Origin: Yoonia litorea
GTDB taxonomy: Bacteria > Pseudomonadota > Alphaproteobacteria > Rhodobacterales > Rhodobacteraceae
Length of the DNA stretch: 64,000 nt
NCBI RefSeq assembly: GCF_900114675.1
Contig: NZ_FOZM01000001.1
Span: 1,736,001-1,800,000, forward strand
Reading direction: 5' to 3'
In this document: piece by piece, positions 34,448 to 41,565 of the stretch
How positions within the stretch are numbered: the stretch's first letter is position 1
How the letters are laid out: every line of letters starts with the position of its first letter
Notes under the pieces: generated by a model
Told to the model about the DNA's origin: nothing
Seen by the model: only the letters and a program-made list of their open reading frames with translations
The model's database searches: none
Made by a program: the position numbers and the translations under genes

Positions 34448-36346
34448 TTAGTCCCCCGCCTTGAGGGCAACATCTGCGATCCAGAGTGAATTGTTGCGTC
34501 TTACAGCGAACTGCATACTGGTCCGGCTTTCTGCCCATGCCTGTTCGGTGAACTCGGCAAGTGCCGTGGCGGACTCCAAGCGTTGGTTTTCAGGCAATAG
34601 AGCAATGATCTCGTCGCCCATCTGCAGTGCCACATCAGGATTGCCTTCCAGTCCGACCAGCTCAGTGCGCCACCCCTCGTCCATGAACCGAGATTCAAAC
34701 GCCAGACCATTTTCAAACCTTGTCTGATAGACCACATCTGCCGCGACAGTCGTTGTGGCCATGTCAGCGCCCTGTGGGGCAGCCCATGCGAGGTTCAGCG
34801 TCACTGCGTGCCCGTCTGAATTGTTGACGGCCTCTTCAATCGCTGCCATCGCGGCATCTCGACTGTTCACGGGCAAACCATTGACGACAACCAGACGCGC
34901 TTGCGCCGGAATATCAAGCCGAGCGCCATCAATCCAAGTGACGGTTCCGCTCTCATCCAGTGCGAAGGGCAGATCAGCATGCCAGTCGATCGTGATCTGC
35001 CCTTCGGCCCAAACCGTGCGCAGGTCAAGGCGCTCAGGTGTCGGGCTGGATGGCTGCACAAGTGTTGGCGTTGGCTGTTGAACGGGTTCAACTGGAGCCT
35101 GAACCACGAGAGTCGTCGATTCATCAGTGAGTGGTGCCAGCACTGGTGCAGCGGGTGCTTCGGTGGAATTTGCATTTGAGATTTCTGGCAGGGAAGTCGC
35201 GACCACTGGCGCCGACGCCTCACCGCCATTGGGCGCCCACAGCGAACTAGCAACCAAGACTGCCAACGCCGCAGTTCCAATGGCCAGTGCAGGCAGACGC
35301 TTCGTCTTCTTTTTGGCAGCCTTGGTTGGCGTTGGCAGAATCGCCCTGCTGGGTTTCATCGTACGGACCTGCTCTGCCAAACGACGCGAGGGCACTTTCG
35401 GCATGCTGCGGGAGCCCTTGGACGTTTGCGCGACTTCCAGCAAATGTCGCCACTCATTGGCCGACTGAATTCGATCGCGCGGCAAAATCGCAAGCGCCTT
35501 GTCAATTGCTGCGCAAAAGGCAGCGTCATAGCCGTCTGTCTTGTTGCCCAAAGGCACGTAGGGGTCACCTTCGTTGGCTACATGGGCATTTAGACGAATC
35601 TGGCTGTCAGGCGGAATCTCACCCGAAGCCAGATGATAGAAAGTAGCTGCGAGCGAGTAGAGATCACTTGAAGGCGACTGGGTGCTGCCGGCGAGATAGA
35701 ACTCTTGTGGTGAGTAGCCGTCCTTGACGACCCGCAATGCAGACAAAGCCTGTGTCGCCTTTGACGCCTTCTGGCGTGCAGCACCAAAATCGATCAGGAT
35801 CGGCTCGAAAGACTTTGTGAGGATGATGTTATCTGGCGAAATATCACGGTGCAGAATGCCAGCGTCATGCACAAAGGCAATCGCGTCCAGAACCTTGGAG
35901 AGAGTGGTCCTGATCTGTCGCGGCGTAAGCTGTTTGCCGGGATTTTCGATGTAGGTCAGTAGATCGGCGCCATCGACAAAATCGAGAACCATGTATGCGG
36001 TCCCGTTTTCTTCGAACACCTGATGCACGCCAACGATGTTCGGATGCTCCAGCTTCGAAAGCGCCTGCGCTTCCTTGATGAACAGGCGTATGACGCTTTC
36101 AACATCCTTTTGATGGGCGCGCGAACGTGCCTGCACTGCAAGGCGGCTGCGGCGGCACATCGCTTGCGGAAAGCATTCTTTGATGACAACCGGGCGGCCA
36201 AGGCTGTCATTGGCCAGGTATGTCAGTCCAAAACCACCATGGTTGAGATACCCGGTGATCTCATACTGACCCGACATAAGCTTTGTGCCTGATGGCAATT
36301 CTTCATTCGAATCATATGCAAGTTCTGCATTACTCGTAGGGGACAT
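34448..36346 (-). CDS. Transmembrane Ser/Thr protein kinase with PDZ-like periplasmic region
   Basis: 632 residues. Kinase domain about 25-290: Gly loop GGFGLTY, Lys56 (VVIKE), catalytic HRDISPDN (Asp168, Asn173) and IDFGAARQ (Asp186). One membrane helix lies near residues 345-370 (LPALAIGTAALAVLVASSLW). The extracytoplasmic part has a Pro-rich linker and two segments like PDZ cores (RLVVVNGLPVNSRDAAMAA and ALQMGDEIIALLPENQ). It heads the cluster kinase - phosphatase - three small proteins - BLUF. Its sensor ligand and targets are unknown. The HRDIS in place of HRDLK and the ARQ activation-loop start mark the FHA-independent, PpkA-like branch. Confidence 0.93.
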   Translation of the reverse strand: MSPTSNAELAYDSNEELPSGTKLMSGQYEITGYLNHGGFGLTYLANDSLGRPVVIKECFPQAMCRRSRLAVQARSRAHQKDVESVIRLFIKEAQALSKLEHPNIVGVHQVFEENGTAYMVLDFVDGADLLTYIENPGKQLTPRQIRTTLSKVLDAIAFVHDAGILHRDISPDNIILTKSFEPILIDFGAARQKASKATQALSALRVVKDGYSPQEFYLAGSTQSPSSDLYSLAATFYHLASGEIPPDSQIRLNAHVANEGDPYVPLGNKTDGYDAAFCAAIDKALAILPRDRIQSANEWRHLLEVAQTSKGSRSMPKVPSRRLAEQVRTMKPSRAILPTPTKAAKKKTKRLPALAIGTAALAVLVASSLWAPNGGEASAPVVATSLPEISNANSTEAPAAPVLAPLTDESTTLVVQAPVEPVQQPTPTLVQPSSPTPERLDLRTVWAEGQITIDWHADLPFALDESGTVTWIDGARLDIPAQARLVVVNGLPVNSRDAAMAAIEEAVNNSDGHAVTLNLAWAAPQGADMATTTVAADVVYQTRFENGLAFESRFMDEGWRTELVGLEGNPDVALQMGDEIIALLPENQRLESATALAEFTEQAWAESRTSMQFAVRRNNSLWIADVALKAGD

Positions 36347-36570
36347 AGTTCGACCTTAAAACTCATTACACGATCCTTATATTTTGAGAGATTGGAGAAT
36401 TTAAGGCACAATTTTGCATCAAATCTGTCTAAAAAATATACAAAACATAACAAATAAGGAAAGTGAATCTTATTTTTTGAGATTTATCGCATTTTTTGAC
36501 TGAATTGCAGGTTGTCTGTGCGTAAGATGACATCAGACATGCACAGATGCACAAAAGGGATAGAAATTAG
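36347..36570. promoter_or_regulatory. AT-rich divergent promoter region with an inverted repeat
   Basis: The 224-bp gap between the kinase gene and the XRE regulator gene is far more AT-rich than its surroundings. It contains TCTGTGC (36515-36521) and its inverse GCACAGA (36541-36547) with a 19-bp spacer, and the direct repeat ATGCACA at the right arm. A divergent promoter with an operator for the adjacent XRE protein is likely. Exact -35/-10 boxes could not be assigned with confidence. Confidence 0.5.
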
Positions 36571-36987
36571 GTGTCAAAATCGCATCTACAGCCTGCGGAA
36601 TCTGAAGCTGACGCGTACACTTATGTTGGGCGTGAGTTGCGCAAGTTGCGACTCGAGCGTGGGATGACGCAAGCGCAGGTCGCAGAGATTATTTCTGTAA
36701 GTCCACAGCAGTACCAGAAATATGAAGACGCGCAGTCGAAATGCAGCCTGAACAACCTGATTGCCCTCGCTGACCATTACGGGACCTCCCTTTCCCGTTT
36801 TCTTCCCGGTAGTGCGGATGAGAACGAGAAGTCTCCAGAACCGATCGAGAATGAGGCCGACTTGCTCGCACGGCTTGTCACAGCTTTTGTCTCTCTTGAC
36901 GATGGCCCTGAGAAACTGAGATTGGTGCAACTTGTTGAAGCGATCGGGGCGGCAAAGCAGCGTCCATACAAAGATGAAGTCGAATAA
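36571..36987 (+). CDS. XRE-family HTH regulator
   Basis: 138 residues starting at GTG 36571. HTH domain at about 18-75: LRKLRLERGMTQAQVAEIISVSPQQYQKYED, the classic lambda-repressor-like fold. The rest is acidic and helical, perhaps for dimerisation. It is divergent from the Ser/Thr kinase cluster and overlaps the downstream LOV-like gene by 14 bp. It probably controls one or both of these and itself. Confidence 0.9.
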   Translation: MSKSHLQPAESEADAYTYVGRELRKLRLERGMTQAQVAEIISVSPQQYQKYEDAQSKCSLNNLIALADHYGTSLSRFLPGSADENEKSPEPIENEADLLARLVTAFVSLDDGPEKLRLVQLVEAIGAAKQRPYKDEVE

Positions 36988-37393
36988 CAGTCGTAATGAG
37001 TTTGAGGCGTTCCTACGCCTAAATGTTGATCCAGATACGCGCGAAGTTCTGCGTGGCAACTCGGCAGTGATTTGCCTGGCATCGTCCGGCACGCCCGTCA
37101 TGTATGTCTCTGATGCTTTCGAGGCTCATACGGGTTACCCCGCCGCCGAGGTTATCGGCCGCTCTCTGAAAATCCTGCAAGGACCTGAGACGGAACCCGA
37201 GTCGATCTCCCACTTTCGTCGGCTGATCAAAGATGGTGTCTCTGGCATTGTGCGCATCACGAACTACAGGAAAAACGGCAGCCCGTTTTTGCATGAATGC
37301 GCCCTTCGCCCCATTCGGTCTGCCTCAGGCGAGTTAACCCATTTCGTCGCCATTCAGACCCCCGTGGTCTTTTGCCCGGAAGCAAATAGTTAG
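36974..37393 (+). CDS. LOV-like PAS protein without the photoactive Cys
   Basis: 139 residues from the ATG at 36974. PAS/LOV core: VMYVSDAFEAHTGYPAAEVIGRSLKILQGPETEP, then YRKNGSPFLHECALRPIRSASGELTHFVAIQ. The overall pattern, including the LQGPET tail of the flavin loop, is LOV, but GRNCRFLQ is replaced by GRSLKILQ: Leu65 stands where the adduct-forming Cys should be. Such proteins can still bind flavin and respond to reduction rather than form the adduct. It is coupled to the XRE regulator, suggesting the pair acts together as a sensor and repressor. Confidence 0.85.
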   Translation: MKSNNSRNEFEAFLRLNVDPDTREVLRGNSAVICLASSGTPVMYVSDAFEAHTGYPAAEVIGRSLKILQGPETEPESISHFRRLIKDGVSGIVRITNYRKNGSPFLHECALRPIRSASGELTHFVAIQTPVVFCPEANS

Positions 37394-37479
37394 AAGGTGG
37401 CGGACGCAACTCTTGCTGGGTCTGTTTCAAGCCTCCAAGTCGTTACTAACCAAAACCTCTACGGCAAAGGCGTCATGTC

Positions 37480-37662
37480 ATGACAGCCCCGAGCCCGTCT
37501 TGGTTTGACGCCTTGGAGACTGAGGTTGAAGAGATAACCGGGGTGGGAAAGCGCCCGGTGGCCCCCAATTTTCACAGCACGTCAGGAACGCTGCACCGGT
37601 CTAATTGCGCACGCAAATTGCCTGTGGCCAAACTGACCTTATGCGTTCACTCTTGCTATTGA
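37480..37662 (+). CDS. Small Cys-containing peptide upstream of an asparagine-synthetase-like enzyme
   Basis: 60 codons with AAGG 9 bases upstream and codon use like real genes. The N-terminus MTAPSPSWFDALETEVEEITG is acidic and helical, like a leader; the C-terminus is basic with three Cys (SNCARK, LTLCVHSCY). It ends 28 bp before the ATG of the asparagine-synthetase-like enzyme. This leader-core look and the position fit a ribosomally made peptide precursor, but no lasso-type Gly core with an Asp/Glu at positions 7-9 is seen and no peptidase or transporter is adjacent. Chance ORF remains possible. Confidence 0.4.
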   Translation: MTAPSPSWFDALETEVEEITGVGKRPVAPNFHSTSGTLHRSNCARKLPVAKLTLCVHSCY

Positions 37663-37690
37663 ACTCAAATTCAATTTGATCGCCGGCCAC

Positions 37691-39301
37691 ATGAATTTTT
37701 CCATAACTTATACTTGCAAGGACGTTCTGCCCGCTCGGCGCCTCTCGGGTCTGGCCTACGTCGGACCAGACATCGTTGTCGGCGATGAGGGCTATAAAAA
37801 CTTTGCTGCCGAAAGACAGCAAACCATACGTCCTGGATCTGATGGCGCATATGTAGTCATCAATGAGCAACCTGACTGTTTCGAAATCGGAACGGACTTC
37901 GGCGGGTACTCTCAGATCTATGTTTATCAGGATGGCCCTCTATGGGCGTTTTCGAACTCTTTTTATGATCTGGCTCAGCGGGTCTCGGGTTTGGAGTTTC
38001 CGATGACTCTGTACGCACCGGGTGCTGCCAGCATGCATATCAGCGCTGCCCTTGGGCAGCAGCCACTTTCAGATCGGACACCAATTGCGCAAATCAAACT
38101 CCTGTCGCGATCTGAAGTTCTAAGAGTTTCTAAGGACCAACAGCCCCAACTGACCAGAGCACCTGCCCCTGACGATCTTGAAGGCTTTGCCCAAGTCGGG
38201 GTCGAATACGCAGATGCCTTGGAGCGATACGTATCAACCTGGGTTGGGCGCTACATCACTATACTGAATTCAGACGTGCACCTAACGTGCGATGTCACTG
38301 GCGGGCTGGATTCTCGTACTAATCTGGCAATGCTGATTGCAGCGGCGCAGATCGCGGATTTTGATTTGAATGAAACAGTTCACATCAACTCAAACGCTGG
38401 CCTGAAGAAAGATCGCGAGATTTCTGAGCAAATCGGCACGCTCTTCGACTTCGAAATTGGCCGCCAAAAGACAAAGTCTTACCGACGCCCGACCGTTGAG
38501 GGTTCGTACGCAAAATGGAAGTCGTATTACCTGCACTCTTACTGGCCAGCATATCTGCCGACAGTTGCTCGATCTTCGAAGCATTTCTGGACTGGTGGTG
38601 CAGGAGGTGAGGCGCATAGGTGGATAACCGGGATCGGCCTGGCAAGTTCGTTCGAAAAACTACTGGAACGTAAACGTGGTGACTGCCCCGACCCGCAGCA
38701 GTTTGAGCAGCTTATGGCAGACGCGAAACAAACTGTGACTGACTTGAGCAAAATGCGCGGACAGCCGGAGCATTCCCTTGTATGCCACTATCGAAACTTC
38801 CGTGAGAGATTTCACCATGGGCGGAGGAGCAATATACTGTACGCATTGTCGCCATTGGCGGGTGCTGGGCTGAGCGCGGTTTCACAGCATGCGCCCGTTA
38901 GGGTGCTAAAGACACAAAAGATATTTGCCGATATTATCGCAAACACGGCTCCAGAATTGTTGGGTGTTCCATTTGAAAAAGATTACCCCAACTTCGCCGG
39001 TCGAGATGCGCATTCACTCCTGGATTTCGGAGGTCTGGCGAAGCGTGTCAGTGTAAGCGGTAAGGTCTTTGGTGGTGACGCCGTCGAAGATTTAGGGGAT
39101 TTTCGACAAGTGGACGCGCTAAAACTGATGCGAAGCGATTTTGAAGGATCAGTCGTCGGCGCGCGTGACACAGGACTGGTAACAGCATCGCAAATCATAA
39201 ACGCCAGAACTTTACTTGAGACCGAAGAAAGACCGTCGGCGGCTGCGTTGAAACCAGTAGCAACGACGATCTTGGCTGGACACATTGCCAACTGGATCTG
39301 A
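37691..39301 (+). CDS. Asparagine-synthetase-like ATP-pyrophosphatase
   Basis: About 536 residues from ATG 37691 (a TTG at 37676 is in frame). The ATP-pyrophosphatase loop is DVTGGLDSRTN (SGGxDS-like) with further C-terminal asparagine-synthetase segments (GGAGGEAHRW and ALSPLAG). The N-terminal third resembles a degenerate glutaminase domain lacking the catalytic N-terminal Cys. Related proteins include lasso-peptide cyclases and capsule-associated amidotransferases, so it may form an amide on a peptide or sugar. The preceding small ORF is a possible substrate. MatB follows after 24 bp. Confidence 0.75.
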   Translation: MNFSITYTCKDVLPARRLSGLAYVGPDIVVGDEGYKNFAAERQQTIRPGSDGAYVVINEQPDCFEIGTDFGGYSQIYVYQDGPLWAFSNSFYDLAQRVSGLEFPMTLYAPGAASMHISAALGQQPLSDRTPIAQIKLLSRSEVLRVSKDQQPQLTRAPAPDDLEGFAQVGVEYADALERYVSTWVGRYITILNSDVHLTCDVTGGLDSRTNLAMLIAAAQIADFDLNETVHINSNAGLKKDREISEQIGTLFDFEIGRQKTKSYRRPTVEGSYAKWKSYYLHSYWPAYLPTVARSSKHFWTGGAGGEAHRWITGIGLASSFEKLLERKRGDCPDPQQFEQLMADAKQTVTDLSKMRGQPEHSLVCHYRNFRERFHHGRRSNILYALSPLAGAGLSAVSQHAPVRVLKTQKIFADIIANTAPELLGVPFEKDYPNFAGRDAHSLLDFGGLAKRVSVSGKVFGGDAVEDLGDFRQVDALKLMRSDFEGSVVGARDTGLVTASQIINARTLLETEERPSAAALKPVATTILAGHIANWI

Positions 39302-39325
39302 CCCCCACCACTGAAAGCCCATGCT

Positions 39326-40813
39326 GTGCCGAACCTGCTTTATGATACTTTGATCGCGCCTCACCGGGAGAATACGAATACGTTCTTGATCTCCGATGAC
39401 GGCGAAAATCTGACTTATGCAGCGTTCTGTCAGCGTGCGTCCCAGATCGCGCATGTCATCGCTGAGGCCGGTCTTCTTCCGGGTGATCGGCTGGTCGTTC
39501 AAGCCCCGAAATCAGGACAAGCCGTAGCGCTCTATGCTGCCGCGTTGCAGGCTGGGGTGGTCTATCTTCCGCTCAATACCGCTTATACGCCTGCCGAAGT
39601 TGCCTATTTCGTCGAAGACGCCTCTCCGAGCTTGATTGTTTGTGATCCGGCGCGGGAAGGCGATATGACCGATCTGGCGGCCTCTGTCGGCGCAACCGTT
39701 CTGACGCTCGATGAGCTTGGTGATGGCTCGTTGCGCCGTGCGGCAGATGACAAGCCCGCGACATTCCAGACAGCCGATCGTGGGCCAGTTGATCTTGCAG
39801 GGCTGCTTTATACATCCGGGACGACAGGTCGGTCCAAGGGGGCGATGATGTCTCACCGCAATCTTTTGTCAAATGCGCGCGCCCTTACAGATCTGTGGCA
39901 GATCACCGACAAAGACCGACTTGTCCATGCCTTGCCGATCTTTCACACGCATGGGCTCTTTGTGGCACTCAACACGGCACTTCTGGCAGGTGCCTCAATC
40001 CGGCTCATGGCGCGTTTTGATCTCGATATGGTGCTGGAAGAATTGCCACGCTCCACGCTGATGATGGGGGTGCCAACATTCTACACCCGCATGTTGGCCG
40101 ACCATCGCTTGACCGGTGAAGCCTGCCGGAACATGCGGCTATTCATATCTGGCAGCGCGCCACTTCTGGCAGAGACGCACGACGCTTTCACCGCGCGCAC
40201 AGGTCACAAGATCCTTGAACGTTACGGAATGACCGAAACAAATATGATCACATCGAACCCTTACGACGGGGACCGCATCGCGGGGACCGTTGGGCATCCG
40301 CTGCCCGGCGTTGACGTAAAAATCACAGACAACGGAGCAGAGGTGCCGCGCGGCACAATCGGCATGATCGAGGTGCGCGGTGAGAATGTTTTCAAAGGCT
40401 ACTGGAACATGCCTGAGAAAACGAAAGAAGAGCTGCGCAGCAACGGCTTTTTTATCACGGGTGATCTTGGCGTGATGGATGCCGATGGGCGTATCAGCAT
40501 CGTTGGACGTCAGAAGGATCTGATTATCACCGGCGGCTACAACGTCTACCCCAAGGAGATTGAGGATGTTCTCAACCGCTGCGACGGGGTCGCTGAAAGT
40601 GCTGTTTTTGGTGTCCCGGATGCTGATTTTGGCGAAGCGATTGTTGCAGCCATCGTCGGAAGAGCCGACGAAGATACCCTGAGATCAGCTGTCGCGGATA
40701 AACTGGCCAAGTTCAAATGGCCTCGCCGTTATGTGATGATGGACACCCTGCCCCGCAACACGATGGGCAAAGTTCAAAAGAACATCCTTCGCCAGGATTA
40801 CACTGGTGTTTGA
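39326..40813 (+). CDS. matB: Malonyl-CoA synthetase MatB
   Basis: 495 residues, AMP-forming ligase. Motifs: LLYTSGTTGRSKGAMMSHRN (P-loop), RYGMTETNM, ITGDLGVMD and VGRQKDLIITGGYNVYPKEIE, and a C-terminal Lys in NTMGKVQKN. Length and the PNLLYDTLI start match malonate-CoA ligase (MatB), which makes malonyl-CoA from malonate, ATP and CoA. The start is GTG 39326. The usual matA/matC partners are absent. It could act on methylmalonate as well. Confidence 0.85.
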   Translation: MPNLLYDTLIAPHRENTNTFLISDDGENLTYAAFCQRASQIAHVIAEAGLLPGDRLVVQAPKSGQAVALYAAALQAGVVYLPLNTAYTPAEVAYFVEDASPSLIVCDPAREGDMTDLAASVGATVLTLDELGDGSLRRAADDKPATFQTADRGPVDLAGLLYTSGTTGRSKGAMMSHRNLLSNARALTDLWQITDKDRLVHALPIFHTHGLFVALNTALLAGASIRLMARFDLDMVLEELPRSTLMMGVPTFYTRMLADHRLTGEACRNMRLFISGSAPLLAETHDAFTARTGHKILERYGMTETNMITSNPYDGDRIAGTVGHPLPGVDVKITDNGAEVPRGTIGMIEVRGENVFKGYWNMPEKTKEELRSNGFFITGDLGVMDADGRISIVGRQKDLIITGGYNVYPKEIEDVLNRCDGVAESAVFGVPDADFGEAIVAAIVGRADEDTLRSAVADKLAKFKWPRRYVMMDTLPRNTMGKVQKNILRQDYTGV

Positions 40814-40916
40814 CCCGGCAAATTTGAAGTATCTCTTTACGCCAAATTAAGTCACCGCCCGCATAACATCTTTCGATGCAACACCAGCACGTGTTTTGTT
40901 TGAAAGACGGGGCCAC

Positions 40917-41198
40917 ATGCCAGAAGAACATTCCTCATTCGTCTTGCCGCCGGTCATGAAGGCGGAGGATTGCGTTTCATTGCACAAAGATCTCAGCAGA
41001 CAACCAGACCTGCCAGTTTCGCTTGATGCCAGCGGCGTTGAACGGCTTGGCGGCCAAACTGTGCAAGTCATCGTGGCGCACATCCGACTGCGTTCGATGC
41101 GCGATATCAACATGGTGATTTCAGCACCGTCGCCGGCGTTTCTCGCCACATTTGCCACTCTCGGGCTTACCCAAGTGGTACAGGATGCAATGCAATGA
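40917..41198 (+). CDS. STAS-domain protein of the chemotaxis operon
   Basis: 93 residues from ATG 40917. A STAS fold (anti-anti-sigma-like) is indicated by PVSLDASGVERLGGQTVQVIVAHI with the Ser in a position that is phosphorylated in SpoIIAA-type proteins, and the GL-rich C-terminus LATFATLGLTQVV. First gene of the che operon; the stop overlaps cheY. STAS proteins head several alphaproteobacterial che operons, with an unclear role. Confidence 0.75.
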   Translation: MPEEHSSFVLPPVMKAEDCVSLHKDLSRQPDLPVSLDASGVERLGGQTVQVIVAHIRLRSMRDINMVISAPSPAFLATFATLGLTQVVQDAMQ

Positions 41199-41563
41199 CC
41201 ACCCATGTTCTTGCAATCGACGATTCACGTACGATACGCACCCTTCTGACGATGGCGTTGGAAGAAGCGGGGTTCAAGGTCACGACGGCTGTCGACGGCG
41301 TCGAAGGCGTTGAAAAGTTCGGGCAGGTTGATCCGGATCTGGTCATCACGGATGTCAACATGCCGAAGAAGGATGGCTTCGGTGTCATTGAGGATATCCG
41401 CAAAGGCGACAGGAACCGCACTGTTCCTGTACTTGTTCTGACAACCGAAAGCGGCGCTGCGTTGAAAGAACGCGCACGCGCCGCTGGTGCGACCGGTTGG
41501 ATCGTCAAACCATTTGAAGATGCATCGCTGATCAGCGTCATCCGGCGACTGACAGGAGGCTAG
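41195..41563 (+). CDS. cheY: Chemotaxis response regulator CheY
   Basis: 122 residues, a single receiver domain: acidic pair AIDDSRTI, phospho-acceptor Asp53 in LVITDVNMPKKDGFG, Thr in LVLTTES and Lys in GWIVKPFED. It receives phosphate from CheA and would act on the flagellar motor or serve as a phosphate sink. Start ATG overlaps the STAS stop. Confidence 0.93.
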   Translation: MTTHVLAIDDSRTIRTLLTMALEEAGFKVTTAVDGVEGVEKFGQVDPDLVITDVNMPKKDGFGVIEDIRKGDRNRTVPVLVLTTESGAALKERARAAGATGWIVKPFEDASLISVIRRLTGG

Positions 41564-41565
41564 GC

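Noticed and set aside
33476..36346. Type VI secretion regulatory kinase-phosphatase pair
   Set aside because: No Tss genes occur in the window; the pair is linked to BLUF and small membrane proteins instead.
37480..37662. A canonical lasso-peptide precursor
   Set aside because: No Gly core with Asp/Glu at position 7-9 and no leader-binding (RRE) protein or B-type peptidase are seen nearby, so only a general peptide-precursor idea is retained.
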